DNA of 64,000 bases from Anoxybacter fermentans (GTDB taxonomy: Bacteria > Bacillota > Halanaerobiia > DY22613). The notes below the pieces were generated by a model. That model worked only from the letters and a program-made list of their open reading frames with translations, was not told the DNA's origin and did no database searches. The position numbers and the translations under genes were made by a program. This document shows, piece by piece, positions 53,461 to 63,424 of this stretch. The DNA lies in the NCBI RefSeq assembly GCF_003991135.1, contig NZ_CP016379.1:2542001-2606000 (forward strand), written 5' to 3'. Within the stretch, counting starts at the first letter, position 1; each line of letters starts with the position of its first letter.

Positions 53461-54579
53461 TTATATGAGCCCTAATTTAACAGATAAAACCCGGGATTTG
53501 GAATAAGATTTAGTCTTAACCGGTTGACCAGTTATTCTCTGATACAAAATTTCCGCACTTTTTTTCTCCTTTTTCATATCAAATTTATGAAAAATCTCGC
53601 CTGCTTCTATCAGATTGCTCATTGCCTCTTTCTTCTCATTTTTTTGTAAATGATAAAGGGCCATTAGATAAAAAATTTTACCCATTAGCCTTTCACATTC
53701 CCATCTGGTTTCAGCAGTTATATTTTCAATCAATTTATCTAAAGAACGCTCACAAAAAAAAGCTGTCTTTTCAGGGTCAAAATCTAAATACAATCTCCCA
53801 ATCTCGCGCAAAGTAGCTGCAGAAGTAAGAAAATCTCCTGTTTTTTCTGATATTTCTAAACTTTTCTCATATTTCTTTTTAGCCTTTTCAAATTGACCCA
53901 ATTTGGTAAAGATATCACCTAAACAGTGAAATAAGCGCCCCATAAGAACCTGATCATTGTTTTTTCGAATCAGTTTAAAGGCCTGGTAATATAACTGAAG
54001 AGCTAATTTGAATCTACTTTCCCGATGATAAGTTACTCCAATTCCCATCTTACATTTGCCCATCAAAGCCGGATCCTTTAATTGCTGGCTATAAGAAAGT
54101 CCTTTAGCATAATTGGATCTTGCTTCCTTATAACGGGATAAAAGAATTAAAACCTCGCCCAATTTTATATGTATTTTTGCTTTTGACCTTAATTGTGCCA
54201 TACCATCATTAAAGAAAGAAATCGCTTCTAAAGCTAATTCCCATTCTTTTACCGCTTCACTATATCTACAAAAATGATGAAAGATATTACCCATTAACTC
54301 TCTAATCCGGTAAATCTCCATATAATCATTGCGCTTTGTAAAAAAACTGAGAGCTTCTTTAGCTGAATTTAAAGCCAACTGAAATTTCCCCTGATATTTA
54401 TAAATCATTGCATATAAACGTTTAGCACCCCCATAGGCATAATGCTCAGGACAATCTTTAATCAAATCCATCAATTTTTCAAGTGTTGAAAGTGCCCTTT
54501 TATAATCATTATTTTTGATTTCTACTTCTGCCTGTTCATATAAGACAGTGATTAGACTCTCTGTAGCACTACTATTCAT
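53461..54579 (-). CDS. Tetratricopeptide-repeat protein
   Basis: 372 residues made almost entirely of TPR helices: DYKRALSTLEKLMDLIKD, GKFQLALNSAKEALSFF, CRYSEAVKEWELALEAIS, SRYKEARSNYAKGLSYSQQ, GQFEKAKKKYEKSLEISEK. There is no signal peptide, membrane helix or DNA-binding domain, so it is probably a cytoplasmic scaffold. The arrangement recalls the TPR part of SARP/Rap-type proteins, but no partner is adjacent. Clear GAGGGGTG site before ATG 54579. Confidence 0.85.
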   Translation of the reverse strand: MNSSATESLITVLYEQAEVEIKNNDYKRALSTLEKLMDLIKDCPEHYAYGGAKRLYAMIYKYQGKFQLALNSAKEALSFFTKRNDYMEIYRIRELMGNIFHHFCRYSEAVKEWELALEAISFFNDGMAQLRSKAKIHIKLGEVLILLSRYKEARSNYAKGLSYSQQLKDPALMGKCKMGIGVTYHRESRFKLALQLYYQAFKLIRKNNDQVLMGRLFHCLGDIFTKLGQFEKAKKKYEKSLEISEKTGDFLTSAATLREIGRLYLDFDPEKTAFFCERSLDKLIENITAETRWECERLMGKIFYLMALYHLQKNEKKEAMSNLIEAGEIFHKFDMKKEKKSAEILYQRITGQPVKTKSYSKSRVLSVKLGLI

Positions 54580-54654
54580 CTTAACACCCCTCTACAAATT
54601 TAGTCTTTCCACAAACACTAGTACTGAATCGGGGATTTAAAATTTTTTAATACT

Positions 54655-54877
54655 GATTATACTGCAAAAAGCTAATTTTGAGCGACATAGAAATTTTTCG
54701 CCAAATCATCTTAGCGAGATTTCCGACGAAATAAGGCCCCATCACAGAAGGTGATGAGCTAGTTCTAAGGGTCAGGAGGGCCCTTTGATTAGGAAGCCTT
54801 ATTTCGGCGAAAATCGAGCTTTAGATGATTCGAAAAATTTCTCAAGAAGCGAAAAATTAGCTTTTTGCAATTTAACC
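54655..54877 (+). repeat. Family A repeat, copy A13, with target duplication
   Basis: 223 bp, flanked by AATACT at 54649-54654 and 54878-54883. Left arm GATTATACTGCAAAAAGCTA with TTTTGAGCGACATAG; core CATCACAGAAGGTGATGAGC and GGGTCAGGAGGGCCC; right arm ending TTAGCTTTTTGCAATTTAAC. It is close in sequence to A3 and A6. Confidence 0.94.
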
Positions 54878-54883
54878 AATACT

Positions 54884-55164
54884 AAAAAATTATACAACTG
54901 TGAACAACTTTCATCCCTGGCATCAACAAACTTTCTCTAATAAAATATTATGGCCAAAGGCCAATTTGTTTCTGCAAGTTAAAATTTATCTTTAATATAA
55001 TAATACCCTAAAAAAACAAATTTTCCTCCTTATTAAAAAAATTTTTTAAATTAATTGCAATTTTATCTATTTAGTCTATATACAATATAGAACATATATA
55101 AACTATTAGTTTTACATTTATCATATGTAAAAATAACTAATATTAAACAATATTTTAAAAATCA
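54884..55164. other. AT-rich intergenic stretch
   Basis: Very AT-rich DNA between repeat A13 and the tagO terminator. I see no gene, structured RNA or further repeat. It may hold the TPR gene promoter nearer 54600, which I could not identify. Confidence 0.5.
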
Positions 55165-55208
55165 TAAAAAAAGCTTTGCTCAGAGAAAAATATTTCTCCA
55201 AGCAGAGC
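55165..55208 (-). terminator. Terminator after tagO-like gene
   Basis: On the minus strand GCTCTGCTTGGAGAAA pairs with TTTCTCTGAGCAAAGC, followed by eight T (55165-55172). Confidence 0.92.
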
Positions 55209-55234
55209 CAGGTTAAAAAATTAACTAATATTCT

Positions 55235-56299
55235 CTATACTTCTTCACCAAATTTACCAGCATGACGCTCGCTGTGTGTAAATTCTATCTCAAAGATACC
55301 CAGTTTCCAGGCACCCCATACGAGAGCACCAACCGTCAGTACAACCAGAATAATCGCTTCAGAAGTTGAAGCACCATTGATAGCAATAGCAGTAAAACCA
55401 AGACAAATGCTAATCAAATAGACTACAATCACTGCTTGACGATGGCTCAAACCAATTTGAAGCAAGCGATGATGCAAATGGCCTTGATCCGCCTGTGAAA
55501 CTGGTTTACCATTAAAGCTTCTACGAATAATAGCAAACAGAGTATCAAAAATAGGTACACCCATTGCCATAATAGGAACCAATACTGTTGCAGCAGTTGC
55601 ACTTTTCAATGCACCTACTGTCGAAACAGTCGCTAACATAAATCCTAAAAACATTGACCCCGTATCGCCCATAAAAATCTTAGCCGGGTTAAAGTTATAT
55701 CTGAGAAAACCCAACGCACCTCCAGCAAGAGCTGCTGTCATCAATACAGTCAAAATATTACCTTCCTGAATGGCTACAAAAAGCAGTGTAAATGCTGCAA
55801 TCGTAGATACACCAGCAGCTAAACCATCCAATCCATCAATTAAATTGATAGCATTAATGATACTGACAACCCAAAAAATAGTTAATGGGATTCCCCAGAT
55901 TCCCAGATACACCATTCCACCAAAAGGATTGGTAATGAACTCAATCCTTACTCCAAAAGCAACCAATATTGCAGCTGCCAGAATCTGTCCAATTAATTTG
56001 TATCTAGGACGAAGTTCCTTAAGATCATCTACAATACCCAAAATCAAGATAAAAGTACTGCCTACCAGCACTCCCTGGATAGAACGGTTAGAACTTAAAT
56101 CAGTTACAGTCGTTAAAATAGCTAAAACCACACCAAGATAAATAGCTATTCCTCCAAGACTTGGTACAGGGCGAATATGCACCCTTCGTTCACCAGGTTT
56201 ATCAACTGCCCCAGTTATTAAACTTAAGTTTTTAATCAAAGGAGTCAATAGATATGCCACCAGAAATGCAATTATAAAAGCAAACAGAGCACTTTGCAT
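55235..56299 (-). CDS. Undecaprenyl-phosphate GlcNAc-1-phosphate transferase (TagO/WecA type)
   Basis: 354 residues with about eleven membrane helices. Catalytic motifs: RVHIRPVPSLGGIAIYLG, ILGIVDDLKELRPRYK (DDxxD-type Asp pair), NAINLIDGLDGLAAG and FMGDTGSMFLGFML, ending with the HLHHRLLQIGLSHRQA His motif. It loads GlcNAc-1-phosphate on undecaprenyl phosphate to start wall teichoic acid or O-antigen/ECA-type polymers. It belongs to the same pathway as WecB at 2.9-4.1 kb. The protein cannot be assigned to TagO or WecA by eye. AAAGGATG precedes ATG 56299. Confidence 0.93.
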   Translation of the reverse strand: MQSALFAFIIAFLVAYLLTPLIKNLSLITGAVDKPGERRVHIRPVPSLGGIAIYLGVVLAILTTVTDLSSNRSIQGVLVGSTFILILGIVDDLKELRPRYKLIGQILAAAILVAFGVRIEFITNPFGGMVYLGIWGIPLTIFWVVSIINAINLIDGLDGLAAGVSTIAAFTLLFVAIQEGNILTVLMTAALAGGALGFLRYNFNPAKIFMGDTGSMFLGFMLATVSTVGALKSATAATVLVPIMAMGVPIFDTLFAIIRRSFNGKPVSQADQGHLHHRLLQIGLSHRQAVIVVYLISICLGFTAIAINGASTSEAIILVVLTVGALVWGAWKLGIFEIEFTHSERHAGKFGEEV

Positions 56300-56383
56300 C
56301 TTAAGGTCATCCTTTCTAAGGACAGGGGACTGTCCAACATGATTCTACCTTCTTTACGGCTTAAAGTCAATCAAATTGGACTG

Positions 56384-56845
56384 TTACTTTTTGTCAGATC
56401 GGAAAACCCTAACTTTAATCCCCGCCTGATCAAACATCTCTTGAGAAAGGGAATCAGGATATTCCCCCTCATAAACAATTTCAACAATTCCTGCATTAAT
56501 AATCATTTTAGCACAAACCACACAGGGCTGATGTGTACAGTAAAGAGTGGCACCTTTAATGGATGAACCGTGTAAAGCAGCTTGAATAATGGCATTCTGT
56601 TCAGCATGTAGGCCCCGGCAGAGTTCATGTCTTTCTCCGGATGGTACTTTTAATTTGGCCCTTAAGCATCCTACTTCACCACAATGAGGGAGATTACTGG
56701 GAGCACCATTATATCCAGTAGCTAAAATTCGCTTATCCAAAACAATGATAGCACCCACCTGTCTTCTCAGACACGTAGAACGTCTGGCAACAACATGAGT
56801 AATCTCCATAAAATAAGAATCCCATTCCGGTCTATTTGGTTCCAT
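56384..56845 (-). CDS. dCMP/cytidine deaminase (ComEB type)
   Basis: About 153 residues. Zinc ligands are in [13 protein letters not shown] (HAE) and [17 protein letters not shown] (PCxxC). [19 protein letters not shown] is the substrate-binding stretch typical of dCMP deaminase, which makes dUMP for thymidylate synthesis. ATG 56845 (before EPNRPEWD) is preferred because GGGGGATC precedes it; the frame continues upstream to 56866. It overlaps upp by 14 bases, so it is translationally coupled. Confidence 0.92.
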   Translation of the reverse strand: MEPNRPEWDSYFMEITHVVARRSTCLRRQVGAIIVLDKRILATGYNGAPSNLPHCGEVGCLRAKLKVPSGERHELCRGLHAEQNAIIQAALHGSSIKGATLYCTHQPCVVCAKMIINAGIVEIVYEGEYPDSLSQEMFDQAGIKVRVFRSDKK

Positions 56846-57461
56846 ATAATCGATCCCCCGCATCACCTAAGCCCGGTACAATATAGGCATGATCATTTAA
56901 ACAATCATCCACTGCTGCAACATAGATATCTACATCAGGGTGATCTTTTTGAATAACTTCAATACCTTCTGGGGCAGCAATTAGACACATCAATTTAATA
57001 TTTTTTCCACCTCGCTCTTTAACAAACCGAATAGCTGCTGAAGCAGAACCGCCTGTTGCCAGCATAGGATCTACTATAATCAAATCCCGCTCCTCTATAT
57101 CGGTAGGCATTTTACAGTAATACTCAACCGGTTCTAAAGTCTCCGGATCACGATAAAGACCAATATGACCAACTTTAGCTGTAGGAATTAAACGAAGGAT
57201 TCCATCAACCATTCCCAAGCCTGCTCTTAAAATTGGTATAATTCCTAGTTTCTTCCCCTCTATCATTTTTGCTTTAGCAACAGTGATAGGTGTCTTAATT
57301 TCAACTTCAACTAAAGGTAAATCTCTTGTAACTTCATAAGCCATTAACATGGCGATTTCATTCAATAGCTCCCTGAACTCCTTGGCACCTGTTCTCTCAT
57401 CACGAATTAAAGTTAATTTATGTTGAATAAGCGGATGGTCAATAACATGTACTTTACCCAT
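56832..57461 (-). CDS. upp: Uracil phosphoribosyltransferase
   Basis: 209 residues. Salvages uracil plus PRPP to UMP. Visible: [20 protein letters not shown] at the N-terminus, [20 protein letters not shown], and the PRPP loop [20 protein letters not shown] with uracil-binding [17 protein letters not shown] at the end. ATG 57461 overlaps the rpiB end by eight bases. In Bacillus glyA and ywlG lie between rpiB and upp; here they are absent. Confidence 0.98.
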   Translation of the reverse strand: MGKVHVIDHPLIQHKLTLIRDERTGAKEFRELLNEIAMLMAYEVTRDLPLVEVEIKTPITVAKAKMIEGKKLGIIPILRAGLGMVDGILRLIPTAKVGHIGLYRDPETLEPVEYYCKMPTDIEERDLIIVDPMLATGGSASAAIRFVKERGGKNIKLMCLIAAPEGIEVIQKDHPDVDIYVAAVDDCLNDHAYIVPGLGDAGDRLYGTK

Positions 57462-57906
57462 TATTTATTCCCCTTTCCAGAGAGGTTATTTTATCAATAC
57501 GACGTTGATGGCGTCCACCTACAAATTCAGTCTCTAGCCAGATCTTTACAATATCTAAAGCCAATCCTTTTCCAATAACCCGTTCGCCCAAACAGAGAAC
57601 ATTCGAGTCATTGTGTTCACGGGTTGCCCTGGCTGAAAAACAGTCATGGCAAAGAGCAGCCCGGATTCCAGGAACCTTGTTAGCAGCAATAGACATCCCA
57701 ATACCTGTACCACAAATCAAAATTCCCCTATCAAATTCACCTCGAGCCACTCCTTCAGCCACAGGGCGAGCAAAATCAGGGTAGTCTACAGACTCCTCTG
57801 AATATGTCCCAAAATCCTTATACTCAATCTGTAAACTCTCTAAATATTTTTTTATTTCTTCTTTTAAACGAAAACCCCCATGATCTGAACCAATAGCAAC
57901 TTTCAT
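57454..57906 (-). CDS. rpiB: Ribose-5-phosphate isomerase B
   Basis: 150 residues. Interconverts ribose-5-phosphate and ribulose-5-phosphate. Motifs: [15 protein letters not shown], the catalytic Cys region [20 protein letters not shown] and [28 protein letters not shown] precedes ATG 57906. LacAB-type function cannot be excluded, but the context (tdk-prfA-upp block) supports RpiB. Confidence 0.97.
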   Translation of the reverse strand: MKVAIGSDHGGFRLKEEIKKYLESLQIEYKDFGTYSEESVDYPDFARPVAEGVARGEFDRGILICGTGIGMSIAANKVPGIRAALCHDCFSARATREHNDSNVLCLGERVIGKGLALDIVKIWLETEFVGGRHQRRIDKITSLERGINNG

Positions 57907-57983
57907 TTATACCTTCCTCCTCATAAATATTCTTTATATTCAAATTAAATTCCTTCACCTCTAAAAAAGTTAGGACAAATTTA

Positions 57984-58451
57984 CTATAATTGTTCTAATA
58001 AACGTTTGAGATAAATCTCTAATTCTCCTGCACATTTTTGATATACTTCAACAGGTTGTCCGAAAGGATCTGCAATATCCAGATTTGATTCTTCTTCAGG
58101 CCGAATAGTATATTCTTTCAGGGTAAATACCTTTTCTTTTGCATCAGGATAAAGATCTAAAAGCATCTTTTTGTGAGCCTGGGTCATGGTCAAAATCAAA
58201 TCAGCATCCTGAACCAATTCCTCATTAATCGGTGTGGCCTTATGTTTCTGAATAGCAGTAATTCCCTTATCCCCTAGTACTTCAATAGCCTGATCTGCTG
58301 CCGGATCATTTTCTATAGCAGCCACTCCAGCAGATCGAACAATGAATTCATCACCCCTCCCTGCTTCTTCTGCTAGATGTCTAAAAAGATATTCAGCCAT
58401 ACTGCTCCGGCAGGTATTACCTGTACAGACAAATAAAATCTTTTTTTGCAA
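57984..58451 (-). CDS. Low-molecular-weight phosphatase, YwlE-type protein-arginine phosphatase
   Basis: 155 residues. P-loop FVCTGNTCRSSMAEYLF has Thr in place of Ile/Leu after CxGN, the change that gives YwlE specificity for phospho-arginine; the general acid Asp is in LDIADPFGQPVEVYQKC. It would counter the McsB arginine kinase (not in window). Position between mntP and rpiB matches Bacillus ywlE. TTG 58451 follows AAGGAGG. Confidence 0.93.
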   Translation of the reverse strand: MQKKILFVCTGNTCRSSMAEYLFRHLAEEAGRGDEFIVRSAGVAAIENDPAADQAIEVLGDKGITAIQKHKATPINEELVQDADLILTMTQAHKKMLLDLYPDAKEKVFTLKEYTIRPEEESNLDIADPFGQPVEVYQKCAGELEIYLKRLLEQL

Positions 58452-58463
58452 AATAACACCTCC

Positions 58464-59015
58464 TTAAAAAAATAACATTTTTAATCCCAGAGCAACCAAA
58501 ATTCCACCACCAAAAATGCTGGTCTTTTCAATAAAATGACCAAGCCGGAATCCCAAAAAGATTCCAGCAAGAGTCATTGCTGCGGCCACAATTCCAAATA
58601 TCCCGGTAACAAAAATTAACTTTTGTACACCAAATGTACCCAGACTAAAACCGATACTCAAGGAATCTAAACTCACACTTAAAGGTAAGACAATAAACTG
58701 CCAACCTGAAAGTTTTTCAATATTCTCTTCCTCTTCTGTGGTAAACTCTTCATAAATCATTTTAGCACCTAAAATAACAAGCACAGCTGCCCCTACATAG
58801 GCTGCAATATCTCCAGCCAGAGTTCCCAAAGCCTGACCAAGAAAAATCCCAACCAGAGGAAGTAGAATATGTAAAACCCCTACCGTTAAACATAATTGAC
58901 CTGTTTGATAAGAACTTACTCCCTGCATCCCAATTCCGATGGATAATGAGAATGCATCCATCCCAAGAGCTATTGCTATCAAAAAAACTGTTATTAATCC
59001 TAATTCTTGATTCAT
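58464..59015 (-). CDS. mntP: Manganese efflux pump MntP
   Basis: 183 residues, six membrane helices with the paired MntP repeats: AIALGMDAFSLSIGIGMQG and LPLSVSLDSLSIGFSLG. The Asp residues (MDAFS, LDSLS) are the metal-binding ones. Exports manganese(II). The gene starts 16 bases after sua5 and thus has no room for the yybP-ykoY manganese riboswitch that controls many mntP genes. Confidence 0.95.
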   Translation of the reverse strand: MNQELGLITVFLIAIALGMDAFSLSIGIGMQGVSSYQTGQLCLTVGVLHILLPLVGIFLGQALGTLAGDIAAYVGAAVLVILGAKMIYEEFTTEEEENIEKLSGWQFIVLPLSVSLDSLSIGFSLGTFGVQKLIFVTGIFGIVAAAMTLAGIFLGFRLGHFIEKTSIFGGGILVALGLKMLFF

Positions 59016-59031
59016 GGCATACCTCCAAATA

Positions 59032-60096
59032 TCAGACCCGTATTATTTGATATCCCGCTGCTTTCCGCAAGCGATTCATCACTGCAAGTCCTAATCCATG
59101 TAATGGCAAACCTTCAACAAGAATCAAATCCACTTCTGTCTCATCAAATTCACGCAGCAATTTGAAAAGATTTATCCCTATTTCTTCCAGTTTTTCCCGG
59201 CTTCCCAGAACTTTTACCGTAATGGGTGGAAGGTCAGTATCAAGACTTTCTACCAGCTCCCGAGTAGCCAGTAGGCCTAATTTCTTTTGAGAGTTTTTTA
59301 TTAACTCTATTAACTTTTCTTTGACCCGTTCACTTTCACCTTCTACTATTAAAAGTTCTGCCTCAGGTGAATAATGGCGATATTTCATCCCGGGACTTTT
59401 AGGCTTTTTATGCTGAACCTCTTTTGTAGCTATACCTGCATCCAGCTTAAGAGGCCCTATTAAGTCTTCAATAGCTTCTAAGGAAATACTTCCCGGACGC
59501 AAAAGGATGGGTTTATCCTCTGAAAAATCCAGAACAGTTGACTCAATTCCCGTATGGCATGAACCACCATCAATAATCATCTCTACACGACCATTAAGAT
59601 CGTGGATGACATGTTCTGCCAGGGTAGGACTGGGACGTCCGGATAAGTTAGCACTGGGAGCTGCCACTGGAACATTAGCAGCAGCAATCAGTTCCCGGGC
59701 AATAGGATGGGATGGCATACGTACGGCAACTGTATTCAATCCTCCAGTAACCTCATCGGGTACATGATTTTTTTTCTTTAAAACCAGGGTCAATGGCCCA
59801 GGCCAGAACTTTTCGATGAGAACTTTTGCTTTTTTCGGTACCACAGTCACCAATTCTTCCAAATCACTTAAATCTGCAATATGTAAAATTAACGGATTAT
59901 CTGAAGGCCGGCCTTTTGCCTGATAGATTTTTTTTACTGCTTTCGGGTCTAAACCGTTAGCCCCTAGTCCGTAAACTGTCTCTGTAGGAAAAGCCACAAG
60001 CCCACCCTCGCGTAGAATCTTACCTCCTTTAATAATCCCCGGATGAGAGGAGAGATCTTTATCCTCAGGATCAAGCTTTAAGACTATTGTTTTCAT
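59032..60096 (-). CDS. L-threonylcarbamoyladenylate synthase (Sua5)
   Basis: 354 residues: the YrdC domain (LREGGLVAFPTETVYGLGAN, KIYQAKGRPSDNPLILHIAD, PVAAPSANLSGRPSPT, ILLRPGSISLEAIEDLIG) followed by a C-terminal Sua5 domain of about 130 residues (SPGMKYRHYSPEAELLIVEG). It makes threonylcarbamoyl-AMP for the t6A37 tRNA modification. It overlaps the YtxJ-like gene by 26 bases. Confidence 0.97.
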   Translation of the reverse strand: MKTIVLKLDPEDKDLSSHPGIIKGGKILREGGLVAFPTETVYGLGANGLDPKAVKKIYQAKGRPSDNPLILHIADLSDLEELVTVVPKKAKVLIEKFWPGPLTLVLKKKNHVPDEVTGGLNTVAVRMPSHPIARELIAAANVPVAAPSANLSGRPSPTLAEHVIHDLNGRVEMIIDGGSCHTGIESTVLDFSEDKPILLRPGSISLEAIEDLIGPLKLDAGIATKEVQHKKPKSPGMKYRHYSPEAELLIVEGESERVKEKLIELIKNSQKKLGLLATRELVESLDTDLPPITVKVLGSREKLEEIGINLFKLLREFDETEVDLILVEGLPLHGLGLAVMNRLRKAAGYQIIRV

Positions 60097-60439
60097 ACAT
60101 CATCACCACTTGCTTCAACTTATTTTCTGTAATCTCATAATGGGAATCATTCCATACCGCCCTACCATCTACCACCAGAATAGCCTGAGGAGATTCATGT
60201 TTGACTCCTAACCGCTCAGCGATGGCATTAGATATATCGCGATGTTCCCTGATTCTGATCAAAGTAAATAGGATATCTTCTTTTTCATAACCTCTAACAA
60301 AAGCTTCATAGTGTCTAAATGCACCAACACTGATGGGGCATATATGATTATGTTTAAAGATAAAGATCGGTTTATTTGAAGATTCACCTAGAATTTGATC
60401 CACTTCTTCTATTCGAGTTAATTCTTTCATTTCTGCCAT
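60071..60439 (-). CDS. ytxJ: YtxJ-like thioredoxin-fold protein (DUF2847)
   Basis: 122 residues. The single active-site Cys lies in IFKHNHICPISVGAFRHYE, as in the bacilliredoxin-related YtxJ, followed by LTLIRIREHRDISNAIAERL and the cis-Pro region KHESPQAILVVDGRAVW. Proposed monothiol redox protein of the bacillithiol system. Whether this organism makes bacillithiol cannot be judged here. Confidence 0.9.
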   Translation of the reverse strand: MAEMKELTRIEEVDQILGESSNKPIFIFKHNHICPISVGAFRHYEAFVRGYEKEDILFTLIRIREHRDISNAIAERLGVKHESPQAILVVDGRAVWNDSHYEITENKLKQVVMMYENNSLKA

Positions 60440-60536
60440 TGGTTACTATTCCTCCTTAGTAAAATGATCGAAATTTCCGTTCTTATCTTTCTCCAAAAGA
60501 TCATCAATTAATCTTTTCGCCTCTATAAAATCCAGC

Positions 60537-60568
60537 AAAAAAGCAGGGTTACGGTTAAACCGCCCTGC
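60537..60568 (-). terminator. Terminator after prmC
   Basis: On the minus strand GCAGGGCGGTTTAACCGTAA pairs internally with CCCTGC, followed by six T. It starts two bases beyond the prmC stop codon and separates it from ytxJ. Confidence 0.9.
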
Positions 60569-60569
60569 C

Positions 60570-61430
60570 TTATTTTTTAATTCCCATAACTACCCGGTCA
60601 ATTCCAGCCAGATCTTTAAGGACAGTAATTTTATCAAAACTTTTTTCCATCATTGTTGCCACTTCTTCTGACTGCCCAATTCCCACCTCAAAAGCGAGAA
60701 GCCCACCTGAACTGAGAACCTCTGCCCCGGAAATTATCTGACGATATGCATCAAGCCCATCTTCTCCCCCATCTAATGCCACCCTGGGTTCAAATTTGAC
60801 CTCAGGTTGAAGATTTTTAAGATCACTTCGTTTAATATATGGTGGGTTAGAAACAATCACCTGAGGGTGAAGGTTAGCTTTAATGATTGGATCAAGAAAA
60901 GAACCCTTAATAAATTTTACTCTCTTTTCAACCCGATGTCTTTTACCATTTTCTTTAGCTACTTCTAATGCTTGAGGAAAAATATCTATTCCAATCACTC
61001 TAGCTTCGGGAAGATTATGGGCAAGGGAAATAGCAATAGCACCACTCCCGGTACCCACATCCACAATCAGGGGATCTTTAAACTTCGCTTCATTTAAAAA
61101 TTTAATTACAGCCTGCACCAGATGTTCTGTCTCAGGGCGAGGAATGAGAACATTCTTATTGACCTTAAAATCAAGAGACATAAACTCTTGATGACCAACA
61201 ATATATTGAACAGGCACCCGTTTAGAGCGGAGAATAACCCGTTCACGATATTTATCAATTTCACTTTTAGTCAAAGGCTGATCAAATCGGACATATAGCT
61301 GGATGCGTTCCAGTCCTAAAAGATCAGCCAATAAAACTTCTGCATCAAGACGGGGGTTTTGAATTCCATATTTTTCAAAATGTTTAATTGTCCGTTCCAG
61401 AATCTCTTTAATATTCAAACTCTTACTCAA
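60570..61430 (-). CDS. prmC: Peptide chain release factor methyltransferase
   Basis: 286 residues. Methylates the GGQ Gln of release factors. Motif I is IVDVGTGSGAIAISLAHN, the catalytic/substrate motif is VIVSNPPYIKRSDL, and the N-terminal domain has NPRLDAEVLLADLLGL and VPVQYIVGHQEFMSLDFKV. TTG 61430 overlaps nothing; its AAGGTG site lies within the end of prfA, two bases away, giving a coupled prfA-prmC pair. Confidence 0.97.
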   Translation of the reverse strand: MSKSLNIKEILERTIKHFEKYGIQNPRLDAEVLLADLLGLERIQLYVRFDQPLTKSEIDKYRERVILRSKRVPVQYIVGHQEFMSLDFKVNKNVLIPRPETEHLVQAVIKFLNEAKFKDPLIVDVGTGSGAIAISLAHNLPEARVIGIDIFPQALEVAKENGKRHRVEKRVKFIKGSFLDPIIKANLHPQVIVSNPPYIKRSDLKNLQPEVKFEPRVALDGGEDGLDAYRQIISGAEVLSSGGLLAFEVGIGQSEEVATMMEKSFDKITVLKDLAGIDRVVMGIKK

Positions 61431-61432
61431 TT

Positions 61433-62509
61433 TTATTGCACCTTCTTTAAACGTTCTGTCTGATCAAAAGTAATTAGTGCATCAATAAATTGATCCAATT
61501 CCCCATCCAAAACCTGATCTAACTGATGAACTGTAAGATTAATACGATGATCAGTTACACGACCCTGAGGAAAGTTATAAGTTCGAATCCGTTCACTTCT
61601 ATCACCAGTCCCAACTTGACTCTTACGTGCCTCATCAATCTTTGCCTGAGCTTCTGCCTTTGCAAGTTCATACAGCTTAGCTCTTAAAACACGCATAGCC
61701 TTCTCTTTATTTTTATGCTGGGACTTTTCATCCTGACAACTAACAACAATACCTGTAGGAAGATGGGTTATGCGAACCGCAGAGTCAGTAGTATTAACAT
61801 GCTGACCTCCATGACCACTGGAACGGAAAGTATCAATCCTTAAATCTTTAGGATCTATCTCAATTTCTACTTCCTCCGCCTCCGGTAAAACAGCTACTGT
61901 AGCTGTAGAGGTATGAATACGACCACTGGATTCAGTAACAGGAACCCTCTGTACGCGGTGAACACCACTTTCATACTTTAATCTACTGTAAGCACCCTGA
62001 CCTTCAACAATAAAGATTACCTCTTTGAAACCACCAATACCAGATGCGTTAGAACTTAAAATTTCAATTTTCCAACCCTTACTTTCGGCATAACGGGTGT
62101 ACATTCTAAAGAGGTCTGCAGCAAAGAGTCCAGCTTCATCTCCCCCTGCACCAGCCCGAATCTCCATAATAACATTCTTCTCATCATTGGGATCTTTAGG
62201 TAATAATAAGATAGGAATCTCTTCTTCTAATTTCTCTTTTAAAGGCTCCAGTTCCTTTAACTCCATCTGAGCCAGTTCTTTTAACTCAGGGTCGCTGCTT
62301 TCAGATAAAACTTTTTTTGCTTCTCTAATACCATTTATCGTATCCCGATATTGATGATACTTTTCGACTATCTCACTCAAGGATGCATGTTCCCGGGCAA
62401 TCTTTTGATATTCTTTTGGATTTTTATGAATAGATGGATCTGCCATTCGCTGACCAAGTTCATTATACTTTTCTTCAATCTGTTTCAACTTCTCCATTAA
62501 ATTTTCCAT
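61433..62509 (-). CDS. prfA: Peptide chain release factor 1
   Basis: About 358 residues. Reads UAA/UAG: the GGQ loop is [20 protein letters not shown] and the codon-recognition PxT motif is PVT in [18 protein letters not shown], matching RF1 rather than RF2. ATG 62509 is nine bases from AAGGAGG; a TTG abutting that site, upstream in the same frame, is disfavoured. Confidence 0.98.
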   Translation of the reverse strand: MENLMEKLKQIEEKYNELGQRMADPSIHKNPKEYQKIAREHASLSEIVEKYHQYRDTINGIREAKKVLSESSDPELKELAQMELKELEPLKEKLEEEIPILLLPKDPNDEKNVIMEIRAGAGGDEAGLFAADLFRMYTRYAESKGWKIEILSSNASGIGGFKEVIFIVEGQGAYSRLKYESGVHRVQRVPVTESSGRIHTSTATVAVLPEAEEVEIEIDPKDLRIDTFRSSGHGGQHVNTTDSAVRITHLPTGIVVSCQDEKSQHKNKEKAMRVLRAKLYELAKAEAQAKIDEARKSQVGTGDRSERIRTYNFPQGRVTDHRINLTVHQLDQVLDGELDQFIDALITFDQTERLKKVQ

Positions 62510-62548
62510 AAAATACAACCTCCTTAATAAGGTTAAATAACAACAAAA

Positions 62549-63424
62549 TCAAGATTCTTCTTCCAAAACGGCTTTTAAAGAGGCAATGGCTACTTCAATT
62601 TGATCATCAGAAGGAGTACGGGTGGTCAATTTTTGTAACCATATTCCTGGTTGGGCAATAACATAAATTATTGGATTGACCTTTTCTCCCCCTGCCTTTT
62701 TAATCACTTCATATGCAGTACCAGCAATCACTGGCAATAAGGCCAGATGGATCAAAATACGCTTTAAAAATGCCGGACGACCGAAGAATGAAAAAAAGAT
62801 GATACTAATTATAATTACAACAAAAATGAAATTGGTTCCACACCGCGGATGAAGTGGACTATATTTGCGAGCATTCTCTATGGTAAGTTCTTCACCCTTT
62901 TCGTAGGCATGGATTGTTACATGCTCTGCACCGTGGTATTCAAAAATCCGTCGGATATCTTTCATAAGAGAAATAACAAGAATATATCCAATAAAAGCAG
63001 AAGCCTTAACAATACCTTCAATAAGATTCAAAACCAGGTTACTGGCAACATAGCCCTGTATTAGCTTGACAACCCAGGCAGGTAAAGCAATAAAAAGCAG
63101 TACTGCCATCCCAAAAGCCAAAAGAATTGAAAAAAACATCTCCAGAAAGGACAGCTCTTCTGCTTCTTCTTCATCATCCAAAGCCTGATTAGCAGAAAAA
63201 GTAATGGCTTTCATCCCGATAATTAAAGTTTCAATAAGTGCCACAACTCCGCGAAAAAAGGGCCATTTTAAAAACGATAGCTTTTGAGTTATGGAATTTA
63301 GCTTTTCTTTTTTTACTATAATTTCGCCATCAGGACGACGAACTGCTATTGCCAGCCATTCTTTTCCCCTCATCATTACACCTTCAATAACAGCCTGGCC
63401 ACCATATTGAGATTTTTTAGCCAT
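62549..63424 (-). CDS. DUF1385 (YqhQ-like) membrane protein
   Basis: About 291 residues. Motifs [20 protein letters not shown] and [20 protein letters not shown] and the [18 protein letters not shown] stretch identify DUF1385, followed by membrane helices. Function unknown; in many Firmicutes it is next to prfA. ATG 63424 is preferred because AAGGGGGGAAAG precedes it; the frame is open to 63478. It overlaps tdk by eight bases. Confidence 0.92.
   Translation of the reverse strand: MAKKSQYGGQAVIEGVMMRGKEWLAIAVRRPDGEIIVKKEKLNSITQKLSFLKWPFFRGVVALIETLIIGMKAITFSANQALDDEEEAEELSFLEMFFSILLAFGMAVLLFIALPAWVVKLIQGYVASNLVLNLIEGIVKASAFIGYILVISLMKDIRRIFEYHGAEHVTIHAYEKGEELTIENARKYSPLHPRCGTNFIFVVIIISIIFFSFFGRPAFLKRILIHLALLPVIAGTAYEVIKKAGGEKVNPIIYVIAQPGIWLQKLTTRTPSDDQIEVAIASLKAVLEEES

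Noticed and set aside
59016-59031. Manganese (yybP-ykoY) riboswitch upstream of mntP
   Set aside because: Only 16 bases separate mntP from sua5, too short for the riboswitch.
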